A DNA stretch of 64,000 bases, from assembly GCF_036245865.1 (NCBI RefSeq), contig NZ_BTTW01000001.1:744001-808000 (forward strand), read 5' to 3'. Positions 15,879 to 23,489 of the stretch are shown one piece after another. Numbering within the stretch: the first letter of the stretch is position 1; each line of letters starts with the position of its first letter. The DNA comes from Corallococcus caeni. Lineage in GTDB: Bacteria > Myxococcota > Myxococcia > Myxococcales > Myxococcaceae. Position numbers and translations under genes: made by a program. The notes beneath the pieces are model-generated. The model was not told the origin of the DNA and did no database searches. It was given only the letters and a program-made list of their open reading frames with translations.

Positions 15879-16442
15879 CTAGCGGATGTTGCCGATGGAG
15901 TTCTTGGTCGTATCGTGCCGCGACTTCATCACGTTGGAAACAGCCGTGAAGAGCTGCGACTCGTGCTGCATGGCGGACTGCATGTTCAGCAGCTTGACGT
16001 TGTCGTCCATCATCGACTTGAGCGAGCCGTTCATGTTGAGCTGGTCGCCCACGCTGCCGCCGCCCGAGGCGGAGCCGACGCTGGTGCCGATGGTGGAGGC
16101 GGAGCCGCCCGTGGAGGGCAGGCCCGTGCCCGCACCGGGCAGGTTGGTGGAGGGCACCGCGCCGGAGCCGGTGTTCATCACGCCGACGTAGGGGCCGCCC
16201 GCCATGCCGGAGCCGGAGGCGCCGGAGAAGGTCTGCGCGGAGGAGACCGCGGCGGAGACGATGCCGGCACCGGGAACGAAGCCCGCCACCGCGCCCACGC
16301 CCGCGCCCACGGCGCCGACGGTGCTGTTCAGGCCGTTCTGCACGCGCGCGCCAAAGCTCGTGTTCGGCGTCTGCCGAGCCGTGGTCATCTGGGTGTTCAT
16401 GCGCAGGTTCGGGCCCATCATGCCGCTGTCGATCTTGCTCAT
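15879..16442 (-). CDS. Gly/Ser-rich protein with helical C-terminus; candidate secreted needle or tip component
   Basis: The 187-residue protein starts at the ATG at 16442, five nt after GGAGG. The first 30 residues are polar (MSKIDSGMMGPNLRMNTQMT). Residues about 36-70 hold a Gly/Ala/Val-rich hydrophobic stretch, then a Gly/Ser/Thr-rich linker, and the last 50 form an amphipathic helix (GSLKSMMDDNVKLLNMQSAM to the end SIGNIR). It lacks a Sec signal. A long C-terminal helix is typical of SctF needle and rod subunits, but the Gly-rich middle is not. With a chaperone gene next to it, export through the system is likely; the exact role is not established. Confidence 0.6.
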   Translation of the reverse strand: MSKIDSGMMGPNLRMNTQMTTARQTPNTSFGARVQNGLNSTVGAVGAGVGAVAGFVPGAGIVSAAVSSAQTFSGASGSGMAGGPYVGVMNTGSGAVPSTNLPGAGTGLPSTGGSASTIGTSVGSASGGGSVGDQLNMNGSLKSMMDDNVKLLNMQSAMQHESQLFTAVSNVMKSRHDTTKNSIGNIR

Positions 16443-16515
16443 TTCAGCCTCCGCGCTGGTGCCAGCGTTGATTCAAAAGGGGAGCCGGGGATCATCCCGT
16501 GGCTCTTTCAATGGA

Positions 16516-16574
16516 TTATCGGGAGAGCCAGCCGCCGGTTGCCTGCTGGTGACGAGAAATCGTCATGGCTCCCG
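16516..16574 (-). promoter_or_regulatory. Structured spacer with a sigma-28-like -10 half upstream of the needle candidate
   Basis: CGGGAG at 16520-16525 pairs with CTCCCG at 16569-16574 and CCA at 16528-16530 with TGG at 16566-16568. Inside lies the perfect hairpin TGACGAGAAATCGTCA at 16550-16565. On the minus strand CCCGATAA (16523-16516) matches seven of eight positions of the sigma-28 -10 consensus GCCGATAA, but no TAAA is found at the -35 distance. The fold would form in RNA 75-130 nt before the start codon. Confidence 0.45.
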
Positions 16575-16583
16575 AAAAGCCCG

Positions 16584-16868
16584 TCATTTCCGGCCCTTGG
16601 GCTGCTTCGACTCCGCGACGAGCTTCTCGCGGACGTCCACGAGCAGGGCCAGGAGCTCCTCGGACCGCGCGATCGCAGCCTGGGCCTTCTTGCCGACTTC
16701 CGCGCGCGGCCCCTTGAGTTCGGCGAGTCCCTGCTTCACGGGCGCGAAGAGCGCCTGGACGTCGCTGGCGGAGGCCTTCTCGATGAAGGTCTCGACGGCG
16801 GGATAGGACGGGACAGGCAGTTCCTGGGGCTGGGGCTGCGGCGCGGAGGGCCTGGCGGGCGGGGGCAT
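16584..16868 (-). CDS. Small helical protein, first gene of the secretion cluster
   Basis: I take the ATG at 16868 (94 residues), with AGGAG twelve nt upstream; the open frame to 17033 has no start support. The first 20 residues are Pro/Gln-rich and the rest is charged helix (PAVETFIEKASASDVQALFA, then KKAQAAIARSEELLALLVDV). There is no signal peptide or membrane segment. The size fits a small chaperone or regulatory protein. It is preceded by the best promoter match in the region and is likely the first gene of the transcript. Confidence 0.6.
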   Translation of the reverse strand: MPPPARPSAPQPQPQELPVPSYPAVETFIEKASASDVQALFAPVKQGLAELKGPRAEVGKKAQAAIARSEELLALLVDVREKLVAESKQPKGRK

Positions 16869-16929
16869 CGAGGTCACGATCTCCTGGCGGGGAGCAGGCC
16901 ATGCGGCCAGCCTCCGCTCTTTCCCCAGC

Positions 16930-16958
16930 ACGCTAGGTGAATCCGGAATCGGCTTCAA
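16930..16958 (-). promoter_or_regulatory. Sigma-70-type promoter reading into the secretion cluster
   Basis: On the minus strand TTGAAG (16958-16953) and TAGCGT (16935-16930) are separated by exactly 17 nt. The predicted transcript start near 16923 leaves a leader of about 55 nt before the ATG at 16868. This suggests the cluster is first opened by the housekeeping polymerase, before any action of the sigma-28-like factor. Confidence 0.55.
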
Positions 16959-17148
16959 GCACCCCACCCGGCGGCTGGAGTGCCGGTTGTCGGGTCTGGA
17001 CCACGTCCCACGGGCCGGGGAGCGAACGGGCACGCACGCGGTCTTCTCCCCCCGACCTGTCCCCCGCTCCCATCACCCCTAGCTTTTTCCCAGCGGGGGG
17101 CCGCGCAGGTGACACCCCGTCCCACTCACATCATCCGGGAGAGATTCC

Positions 17149-17751
17149 ATGAAGAAGCTCATCGGGGTTTTCGCGTCCGTGGCGCTGTTGGGTTCGGGCG
17201 TGGCCTTTGCCCAGGACAGCGCGACGCAGGGTTCGCAGCAGCCGTCGACGTCCTCGGGCAGCATGCAAGGCTCGTCCAGCGGCAGCTCGGACGCCATGGG
17301 CGGCTCGGGGTCGTCCGCCGCGCACTCGACGGGTTCGTCCTCGTCGAGCATGACGGGCGCCAACGAGCTGACGGGCAAGGTCGTCAAGAGCGAGAGCAAG
17401 AAGGTCTACATCAGCAGCACCGGCGGCGCGGTGGTGCCCCTGGACATCGACAAAAACACGCAGTTCACCGACCCGAGCCTGAAGAACGCCAAGAGCCTGA
17501 AGGAGGGCCAGGAGATCCGCGCCAGCTTCCAGGTGAAGGACGAGAAGAACATGGCGACCAGCATCTCGCCGAGCCAGGGCACGGGCGGCTCGGGGTCCGA
17601 CGTGATGTCGCCGGACTCGTCCATCAACGAGGGCACGGGCGGCTCGGGCATGGATGACAAGAACCAGGACATGGGCAAGGGCAACGGCTCCACGATGAAC
17701 CCGGACACCGGCTCCAGCACGGGCTCCAGCAGCTCGCCGAAGACGTACTAG
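17149..17751 (+). CDS. Secreted Ser/Gly-rich protein with a small beta domain
   Basis: The 200-residue protein has a Sec signal peptide (MKKLIGVFASVALLGSGVAFA) cleaved before QDS. A Ser/Gly-rich linker runs to about residue 68. A compact segment (about 70-145) reads NELTGKVVKSESKKVYISST, then PLDIDKNTQF and LKEGQEIRASFQV, like small OB-fold or DUF5666-type beta domains. The Gly/Ser/Thr-rich tail holds two GTGGSG-type repeats. GGGAGAG precedes the ATG. It is divergent from the secretion cluster and needs its own promoter. Function unknown. Confidence 0.8.
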   Translation: MKKLIGVFASVALLGSGVAFAQDSATQGSQQPSTSSGSMQGSSSGSSDAMGGSGSSAAHSTGSSSSSMTGANELTGKVVKSESKKVYISSTGGAVVPLDIDKNTQFTDPSLKNAKSLKEGQEIRASFQVKDEKNMATSISPSQGTGGSGSDVMSPDSSINEGTGGSGMDDKNQDMGKGNGSTMNPDTGSSTGSSSSPKTY

Positions 17752-17883
17752 TCCCGCCTCTCCCCTCCCCTGTCCTCCTCCCGCCTGGGAGGGGGACGGC
17801 CGGCGCGCGGCCCTCCGTTCCTCAGGTGGGCCGCGGGCGTCTTTTTCGTGATGGGAGCTCCGCTTGGGCGGAGCAGGAGCGGC

Positions 17884-19203
17884 ATGGTTCACGAGGCCGA
17901 CGTCATCATCCTGGGCGCGGGCGCCGCGGGGCTCGCCGCGGCCGAACGATTGATGGGCAAGGGCCTGCGGGTCATCGTGCTGGAGGCGCGCGACCGCGTG
18001 GGCGGCCGCGTGGCGACGATACGCGACACGGTGGCGGACGTGCCCCTGGAGCTGGGGGCCGAGTTCGTCCACGGCAAGCCCGCCGCGCTGCTGCGGCGCA
18101 TCCGCCGGGCCGGGCTGACAGTGAGCCCTTGCAACGACACGCATGCGCTCCTGTGGCGGGGGAAGCTGGACGACGGGGAGGAGTCCTTCGCGTTCCAGGA
18201 GCCCTTGAGGTCCGCGAAGGCACCCGACCGTCCCATGGCGGAGTGGGTGGCGGAGCAGGCGCGTCTCCACCAGTGGCCGCCCGTCGTGAGCGCGATGGCG
18301 CGCTCGTACGTCCGGGGGTTCTACGCGGCGGATCCGGACGTCGCGAGCACGCTCGCCATCTCCCGGATGGAACGGACCGCGGAGGCCTCCGGGGGCACGA
18401 CGCCGTCACGCGTGCTGGAGGGATACGACCGCGTGCTGCACGCGATGGCCGCGAAGCTGCTCGCGAAGCCGGGCACGCTGTTCCTCAACGCGGTGGCCGA
18501 GGAGGTGCGCTGGAAGCCGGGCTCGGTCCGCGTGCGGGCCCGGACGCGGCAGGGCACTCCGCTCGGGACGTTCCAGGGTGGGCACGTGGTGGTGACGCTG
18601 CCCGTGGGCGTGTTGCAGGCGAAGCCCCCCGCCCCTGGCGCCGTGCGCTTCGTGCCGCGCGTGCGTGCGCACGAGCGCGCATGGAACCGGTTGGCGATGG
18701 GCGCCCTGGTGAAGATCCTCCTGCGCTTCCGCACGCCGTTCTGGCGGGAGCAGGAGGCCACCGCTCGCTTCGGCTTCTTCCATGCGCCCGCCGCCCCGTT
18801 CTCCACGTGGTGGACGCTGGCGCCTCACCGGCGCACGCGGCACCTGGTGGGCTGGAGTGGAGGCCCCTCCGCGGCGGCGTTGTCCGGCTCGAGCGACACG
18901 GTGGTGCTGAGGCGCGCGCTCCAGGGGCTGTCCCAGCTCTTCCATCGCTCCGTGCAGGAGCTGAACGAACAGTTGGAGGCGTGGCACGTGCAGGACTGGC
19001 AGGGCGAGCCGTACACGCGCGGGGGCTACGCGGTCATTCCCTCGGGCGCGATGGACGCGGTCGAGGCGCTCGCCAGGCCCGTTGGGAGCACGCTCTTCTT
19101 CGCGGGCGAGGCCACGCACGTCGGCGGTGATGAGGGCACCGTGCATGGGGCGCTTGAGACGGGCCGGCGCGCGGCGGACGAGCTGTTGGCCCGGCGCTCG
19201 TAG
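17884..19203 (+). CDS. FAD-dependent amine oxidase (flavin monoamine oxidase family)
   Basis: I prefer the ATG at 17884 (439 residues); the frame is open from 17848. The N-terminal dinucleotide fold is complete: VIILGAGAAGLAAAERL, then LEARDRVGGRVAT, the GG-doublet of amine oxidases. The ELGAEFVHG block follows. Near the end, TLFFAGEATHVGGDEGTVHG is the FAD-binding motif of monoamine and polyamine oxidases. The substrate cannot be read from sequence. It is cytoplasmic, with no signal peptide. No operon partner is evident; the next gene starts 91 nt downstream. Confidence 0.9.
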   Translation: MVHEADVIILGAGAAGLAAAERLMGKGLRVIVLEARDRVGGRVATIRDTVADVPLELGAEFVHGKPAALLRRIRRAGLTVSPCNDTHALLWRGKLDDGEESFAFQEPLRSAKAPDRPMAEWVAEQARLHQWPPVVSAMARSYVRGFYAADPDVASTLAISRMERTAEASGGTTPSRVLEGYDRVLHAMAAKLLAKPGTLFLNAVAEEVRWKPGSVRVRARTRQGTPLGTFQGGHVVVTLPVGVLQAKPPAPGAVRFVPRVRAHERAWNRLAMGALVKILLRFRTPFWREQEATARFGFFHAPAAPFSTWWTLAPHRRTRHLVGWSGGPSAAALSGSSDTVVLRRALQGLSQLFHRSVQELNEQLEAWHVQDWQGEPYTRGGYAVIPSGAMDAVEALARPVGSTLFFAGEATHVGGDEGTVHGALETGRRAADELLARRS

Positions 19204-19294
19204 GCTTGAGCCCCCGTCGCCCTCCAGGCGGGCCAGCGGGCGGAGGGGCGGTGGCCGCGATGTGGCAGCGTTCGCGCGTGGACATGTTCACGGC

Positions 19295-20764
19295 ATGCGC
19301 CTCTGGATTGCCCTCGTCGCGGGATTGAGCCTTGGACAGACGGTGGAGGTGGAGCCGTTGCCTCCGAAAGACCCGTCCGTGAGGGACCCTGCCGCCGCCG
19401 CGCTGCAGGATGCCTACGAGCAGGCCGCGGACGACCTGGACGGTGCGCGTCCTCCACAGGGCTATGTCGTCCAGAACCCGTCGGACCCGACCGAGAGCAA
19501 CTACCGCACGCTGACGCCGGTGCTGCCCGATGGCAACGCGCCGGTCACTTCGGGCGAGGTCGCGGTCCAGGAGTCACAGAAGTACGTGGCTCCTCCCGTT
19601 CCCACGGTCTTCGACCAGCAGGCCGCAGCCAATGAACCGGCGGCAACGGCTGAATCCCAGCCCCAATCGGGCACGGGTGGCGCGGGCGCGGCGGGCACTT
19701 CTTCGACCGAGGGAGGAACCACCGCGGGACAGTCCGATACCGGCGCGGGCGCGGCTGGGACGTCGCCGGCCGCCGGGCCCACGAGCGCGAACGCCCCGGG
19801 CTTCGGTGGCACCTACGACACGGGCGCGTCGTCCTCGGCGGCTCCGGGCAATGTCGCGTCGGGCAGCTCGGGCGCGCCCCCGCTGGATTCATCAAGCGTG
19901 ACGGTGCAGGAGCCGGGCACCGCGACGGGTGGCTCAGGTGCCGCCGGGACGACGGGGACCGGGACCGCTACCCCCGAGACCGCTACGGGTGGCACGGGGG
20001 GTGCCGGAACCGCTACGCCCGAGGCCGCCACGGGTGGCGCGGGTGGCGCCGGGACGACGGGCACTACCGCTCCGGGGGCCGAGGCTCCGACCACTCCGGA
20101 GGCCGCGACGGGTGGCTCGGGTACGGGGACCGCCGCTCCGTCAGGCTCCACCGCCGTGCCTCCGACGGGAACGACGGCACCGGTTCAGGGTGGAACCTCG
20201 GCCGTGACGCCTTCGGGCCAGACGACGTCCACTCAGCCGCAGGCGCAAGGGGCTGCCGCCCCGAACGCCAACGCGGCCAACGAGGAACTGAAGGCCCTGC
20301 GCCAACGCATCGCGGATCTGGAGCAGGACCTGGAGGCCCGCGACACGCGCGCCACGGAGCGCACCCAGGCCGTGCAGTCCCAGGTGGATACGCACGAACA
20401 GCGCGCCTACCAGACCGAGCGCAGCCGGCAGCAGCGACTGGCGCGCATCCAGTCCGGCGGCCAGTGGATGCTCGCGGCGGATCAGGCGCTGGAGCAGGGC
20501 GAGCTGGGCGTGGACAACGCGCTGGGCATCGCCGACCAGGACTTCTCCGCCGTGCGCCAGAGCGCCTCGACCGATGGGCAGGGCTCTGTCGTGGTCCAGG
20601 CCGAGCGCATCCGCGCGCAGATCGCCCTCGCGCGGGACGCCGCCGGCCGCCGGGACATCTACGCCGCGCGCATCGCCCTTCAGAACGCGGGCTACATGCT
20701 GCAGTTGGCGCGCGCCGCGAACCTGGAGCGCTCGGGCACGTCCAACTCCCTGCTCAATCCGTGA
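19295..20764 (+). CDS. Secreted Gly/Thr/Ala low-complexity protein with C-terminal coiled coil
   Basis: The start is the ATG at 19295, which begins a short signal peptide (MRLWIALVAGLSLGQT); the longer open frame from 19082 overlaps the amine oxidase. The product has 489 residues. Residues about 130-310 are low complexity with repeated ATGGxGGAGT-type units, and the encoding DNA is itself repetitive. The C-terminal 160 residues form a coiled coil (ELKALRQRIADLEQDLEARD) and a helical domain that mentions ADQALEQGELGVDNALGIAD. It is probably periplasmic or surface-exposed. I recognise no family. Its stop overlaps the end of the convergent EAL gene by 11 bp. Confidence 0.7.
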   Translation: MRLWIALVAGLSLGQTVEVEPLPPKDPSVRDPAAAALQDAYEQAADDLDGARPPQGYVVQNPSDPTESNYRTLTPVLPDGNAPVTSGEVAVQESQKYVAPPVPTVFDQQAAANEPAATAESQPQSGTGGAGAAGTSSTEGGTTAGQSDTGAGAAGTSPAAGPTSANAPGFGGTYDTGASSSAAPGNVASGSSGAPPLDSSSVTVQEPGTATGGSGAAGTTGTGTATPETATGGTGGAGTATPEAATGGAGGAGTTGTTAPGAEAPTTPEAATGGSGTGTAAPSGSTAVPPTGTTAPVQGGTSAVTPSGQTTSTQPQAQGAAAPNANAANEELKALRQRIADLEQDLEARDTRATERTQAVQSQVDTHEQRAYQTERSRQQRLARIQSGGQWMLAADQALEQGELGVDNALGIADQDFSAVRQSASTDGQGSVVVQAERIRAQIALARDAAGRRDIYAARIALQNAGYMLQLARAANLERSGTSNSLLNP

Positions 20765-21842
20765 TGCGTGGGGTGGCGCGGGCCGGCGCGTCCGCGGGCC
20801 TCGCGATGAGGTAGCCCTGCACGAAGTCCACGCCGTGCCGGCGCACCCAGGACAGCTCCTCGGGCGTCTCGATGCCCTCGGCCACGGTCTGGATGCCCAG
20901 CTGCCGGGCGATCTCCAGCAGCTTCTCCACGATGGACGCCTTGTAGGGGTCCGCGTGGACGCCCCGGACCAGCTCCATGTCCAGCTTCATGAACTCCGGC
21001 CGGAGCTGGTGGATGAGGTTCAGCGACGAATAGCCCGCCCCCAGGTCGTCCAGCGCCACCTTGAAGCCCGCCGCCCGGTAGAAGTCCACGATGGAGCGCA
21101 GGTGCGCGGCGTTCGCGGCCCGGTCGGATTCGATGATCTCGAAGACGACGTGCGACTCCGGGATGCCCGACTCGCGGATGGCCGCCACCGTGGAGCGCAG
21201 GCAGAAGGCCGGGTCGTAGATGGCCGTGGGCGTGAAGTTGATGAACAGGTGCGTGCTCAGCTGGTGCCGCACCGCCTCGCGGATGGCGGTGGTGCGCGCG
21301 GCCAGGTCCAGTTGGAACAGCAGGTCCGCTTCGCGCGCCGTGTCGAACATCCGGTTCGGCGGCACCAGCGCCCCATCGCGGTCGCGCCCTCGCAGCAGCC
21401 CCTCGTGCGCGAAGATGCGGGAGGTGTCCTGCGCGTGGACGATGGGCTGGAAGAACGTGGTGAGCCGCGACTCCGCCAGCATGTCCATCAGCCACCCGGA
21501 CTGATGCAACGTGGTGAGGCGCTGCAGTGAGTCCACGCGCGGGAAGTCCGCCATGCCCGGCTCGCCGTCGCCCACGATGAAGAGGGCGCGCGTGCCCCGC
21601 ACCTCCTCCGCCGTCAGCACGTTGGGCAGGTGCGAGGAGAGCTGCCGCAGGCCACCCTCCCCCATCTCCACCACCACGCACTGCGCTTCGGTGCGCAGCT
21701 GGAAGCGGCCGCCCGAGTCACGCAGGTGCGCCACCAGCTTGCCCAGGCTGTGTCCCAGCGGCGGCCACAGGAAGAGGCGCCCCGGAGTGTCAGGCGCCTC
21801 CGGCAGGGTCTGGCAGCGGCCACATCCGTTCAACAGGGTCAT
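20754..21842 (-). CDS. EAL-domain protein (c-di-GMP phosphodiesterase family)
   Basis: The 362-residue protein has an unusual N-terminus with a CGRC pair, a region of unknown fold to about residue 105, and an EAL domain from about 125 to 350. The signature EAL reads EGL (AHEGLLRG). Other catalytic positions look intact: FINFTPTAI, FEIIESD, ALDDLGAGYSSLN, KLDMELVRG, VAEGIETPEE and QGYLIARP. Activity is therefore plausible but not certain. It degrades or senses c-di-GMP, which controls motility and matrix in myxobacteria. It lies 15 nt after the propeller lipoprotein gene, probably in one transcript. Confidence 0.9.
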   Translation of the reverse strand: MTLLNGCGRCQTLPEAPDTPGRLFLWPPLGHSLGKLVAHLRDSGGRFQLRTEAQCVVVEMGEGGLRQLSSHLPNVLTAEEVRGTRALFIVGDGEPGMADFPRVDSLQRLTTLHQSGWLMDMLAESRLTTFFQPIVHAQDTSRIFAHEGLLRGRDRDGALVPPNRMFDTAREADLLFQLDLAARTTAIREAVRHQLSTHLFINFTPTAIYDPAFCLRSTVAAIRESGIPESHVVFEIIESDRAANAAHLRSIVDFYRAAGFKVALDDLGAGYSSLNLIHQLRPEFMKLDMELVRGVHADPYKASIVEKLLEIARQLGIQTVAEGIETPEELSWVRRHGVDFVQGYLIARPADAPARATPRITD

Positions 21843-21857
21843 GAAACAGCCTTGGCG

Positions 21858-23306
21858 TCACGGGGTGTGGCGGAAGATGAGCAGTCCGCGCGACGTGTCC
21901 CACCCATACACCAGCCCGTCCGCGACGTGAACGCCCTGGAGCCCTTCGAAGAAGCCCTGGCCCCGGCCCGTGTCAGATTCGCTCCAGGTGTTGAAGTACC
22001 CGGCGGCCTTCGGCGTGCCCAGCGTGGACACGTCATAGACGCGCAGGCCGTCCTGGTAGTTGGCCACGTAGAGCGTCGTTCCGGACAGGACCATGCCCCC
22101 CAGGGAGGCCTCCGGACGCAGCGCCAGCTCCCCGCGCTGCACGATGGCCTCCGGGTGCGTGGCGTCCAGCGTGAGCAGCGAGGAGCCCCACGCGTCCGAC
22201 CCCTGGAAGACGACGGTGGCGTCACCCAGCTTGCCCACCGCCAGGGCGCTGGTGGCCGGACCACCGAAGCGGCCCAGCAGCTTGGGGGCCTTCGTCGTCG
22301 CCACGTTCGCGAGGTCCGTCACCGTCACGCCGTAGCTCCAGTTGCTCACGTACAGGCGGCCGTCCTGCACGGCCAGGGCGTAGGGGAACTCGCCCAGGGT
22401 AGTGGACGAGCCCTCCACCGTGTAGCGCACCACGAGCGTCGGCGCGGCCGGCTGGGTCACGTCCAGCACGACAACGTCCGACTTGGGCTGCGGCGACGCG
22501 ACGTAGAGCAGGTTGCCGTCCTTCGCCAGCGAGTCCACCCGCACCTTCAGGTCCGCGAGGAACGTCTTGTCGCAGAGCGGGACCACGGGGTTCGCGGACA
22601 GGTCGCAGATGCGCAGGCCCGTGGCGTAGGTGCCCAGGTAGAGCGTCGTGCCGCTGATGAGGGAGGTGGTGTACGTCTCCGAGGGGAACTTCTGCTCGGA
22701 CACCAGCGTGGGGTGCGCGGGGTCCTTCACGTCGTAGACGAACAGGCCCTGGTCTCCCGCGGTCACGTAGGCGTAGCCGCCCGCCGTCACCACGCTGGAG
22801 GGCACGCCGCGGGGCAGCGCCGTCTGCCCCACGAGCGTCACGCGGTCGGACTCGGACTCGCCATCGCGCCGCGTCACGCGCGTGGCGGTGAAGGTGCCCT
22901 GCCGCACCGTTTCCCCGTTGCGGCAGACGCGGGCCACGCCCAGCACCGTGCCGGGGCCGGAGGCCTTGCAGCCCGCGAACGCGTAGCGCACCGCCGACCC
23001 GTCCGACCCGGTCACGTCGCTGGCCAGGAAGAACGTGTCCGGGGTGATCTGCTTCGTCGTCATCCCCAGGCCGATGAGCAGCGGGTCCCCGGGTGAGAAG
23101 CGGATCGCGGCGGGGCCCGTGTAGCCGTCCTCGAAGTTGATGTTGGTGTTCCAGATGCCTTCGGCCTGGACGGCACTCAACGTCGACCGGTCACATCCGG
23201 CCAGGTCGATGGCTTCAACCTGACACTCGGCCTTGTTGTCGGAACTGTCCTTGCCACAACCGAAGGCGAGGAACGCGGTAGCGGCCACGAGAGCGAAACG
23301 ATTCAT
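21858..23306 (-). CDS. Lipoprotein with LVIVD-type beta-propeller repeats
   Basis: The start at 23306 follows GGAGG closely, giving 482 residues with a lipoprotein signal (MNRFALVAATAFLAFGCG). From about residue 150 there are six or more repeats of the form YVTAGDQGLFVYDVKDPAHP and LYVANYQDGLRVYDVSTLGT, the LVIVD repeat of outer-surface propeller proteins. It is probably anchored to the outer membrane or surface. The exact ligand is unknown. It shares a transcript with the EAL gene, which follows after 15 nt. Confidence 0.85.
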   Translation of the reverse strand: MNRFALVAATAFLAFGCGKDSSDNKAECQVEAIDLAGCDRSTLSAVQAEGIWNTNINFEDGYTGPAAIRFSPGDPLLIGLGMTTKQITPDTFFLASDVTGSDGSAVRYAFAGCKASGPGTVLGVARVCRNGETVRQGTFTATRVTRRDGESESDRVTLVGQTALPRGVPSSVVTAGGYAYVTAGDQGLFVYDVKDPAHPTLVSEQKFPSETYTTSLISGTTLYLGTYATGLRICDLSANPVVPLCDKTFLADLKVRVDSLAKDGNLLYVASPQPKSDVVVLDVTQPAAPTLVVRYTVEGSSTTLGEFPYALAVQDGRLYVSNWSYGVTVTDLANVATTKAPKLLGRFGGPATSALAVGKLGDATVVFQGSDAWGSSLLTLDATHPEAIVQRGELALRPEASLGGMVLSGTTLYVANYQDGLRVYDVSTLGTPKAAGYFNTWSESDTGRGQGFFEGLQGVHVADGLVYGWDTSRGLLIFRHTP

Positions 23307-23489
23307 TCCCTCCTCCATACCGGGCGATCCCGACCGACGCCAAGTCCCCAGGCACGCGCAGAGGGGGATGGCCCGGGACGTCCACCGCAACGCAAAGAAA
23401 CAAAACGACCGCTTGTGCGTTTCCAGTGGGAGAGGGAGCCTTCCTCCGGGCCCCTGACAGCCTGTCTCCTCGCCTTACCGAGGTGCTTT

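Noticed and set aside
17760-17815. Short CTCCC/GGGAG hairpin after the Ser/Gly-rich secreted protein as a terminator
   Set aside because: The stem is only 5-6 bp and there is no T run; such matches are frequent in C-rich spacers here.
20000-20200. Repetitive Gly/Thr-coding DNA as a possible CRISPR or tandem-repeat locus
   Set aside because: Repeats are short, irregular and in frame inside a secreted protein gene; there are no constant repeats with unique spacers.
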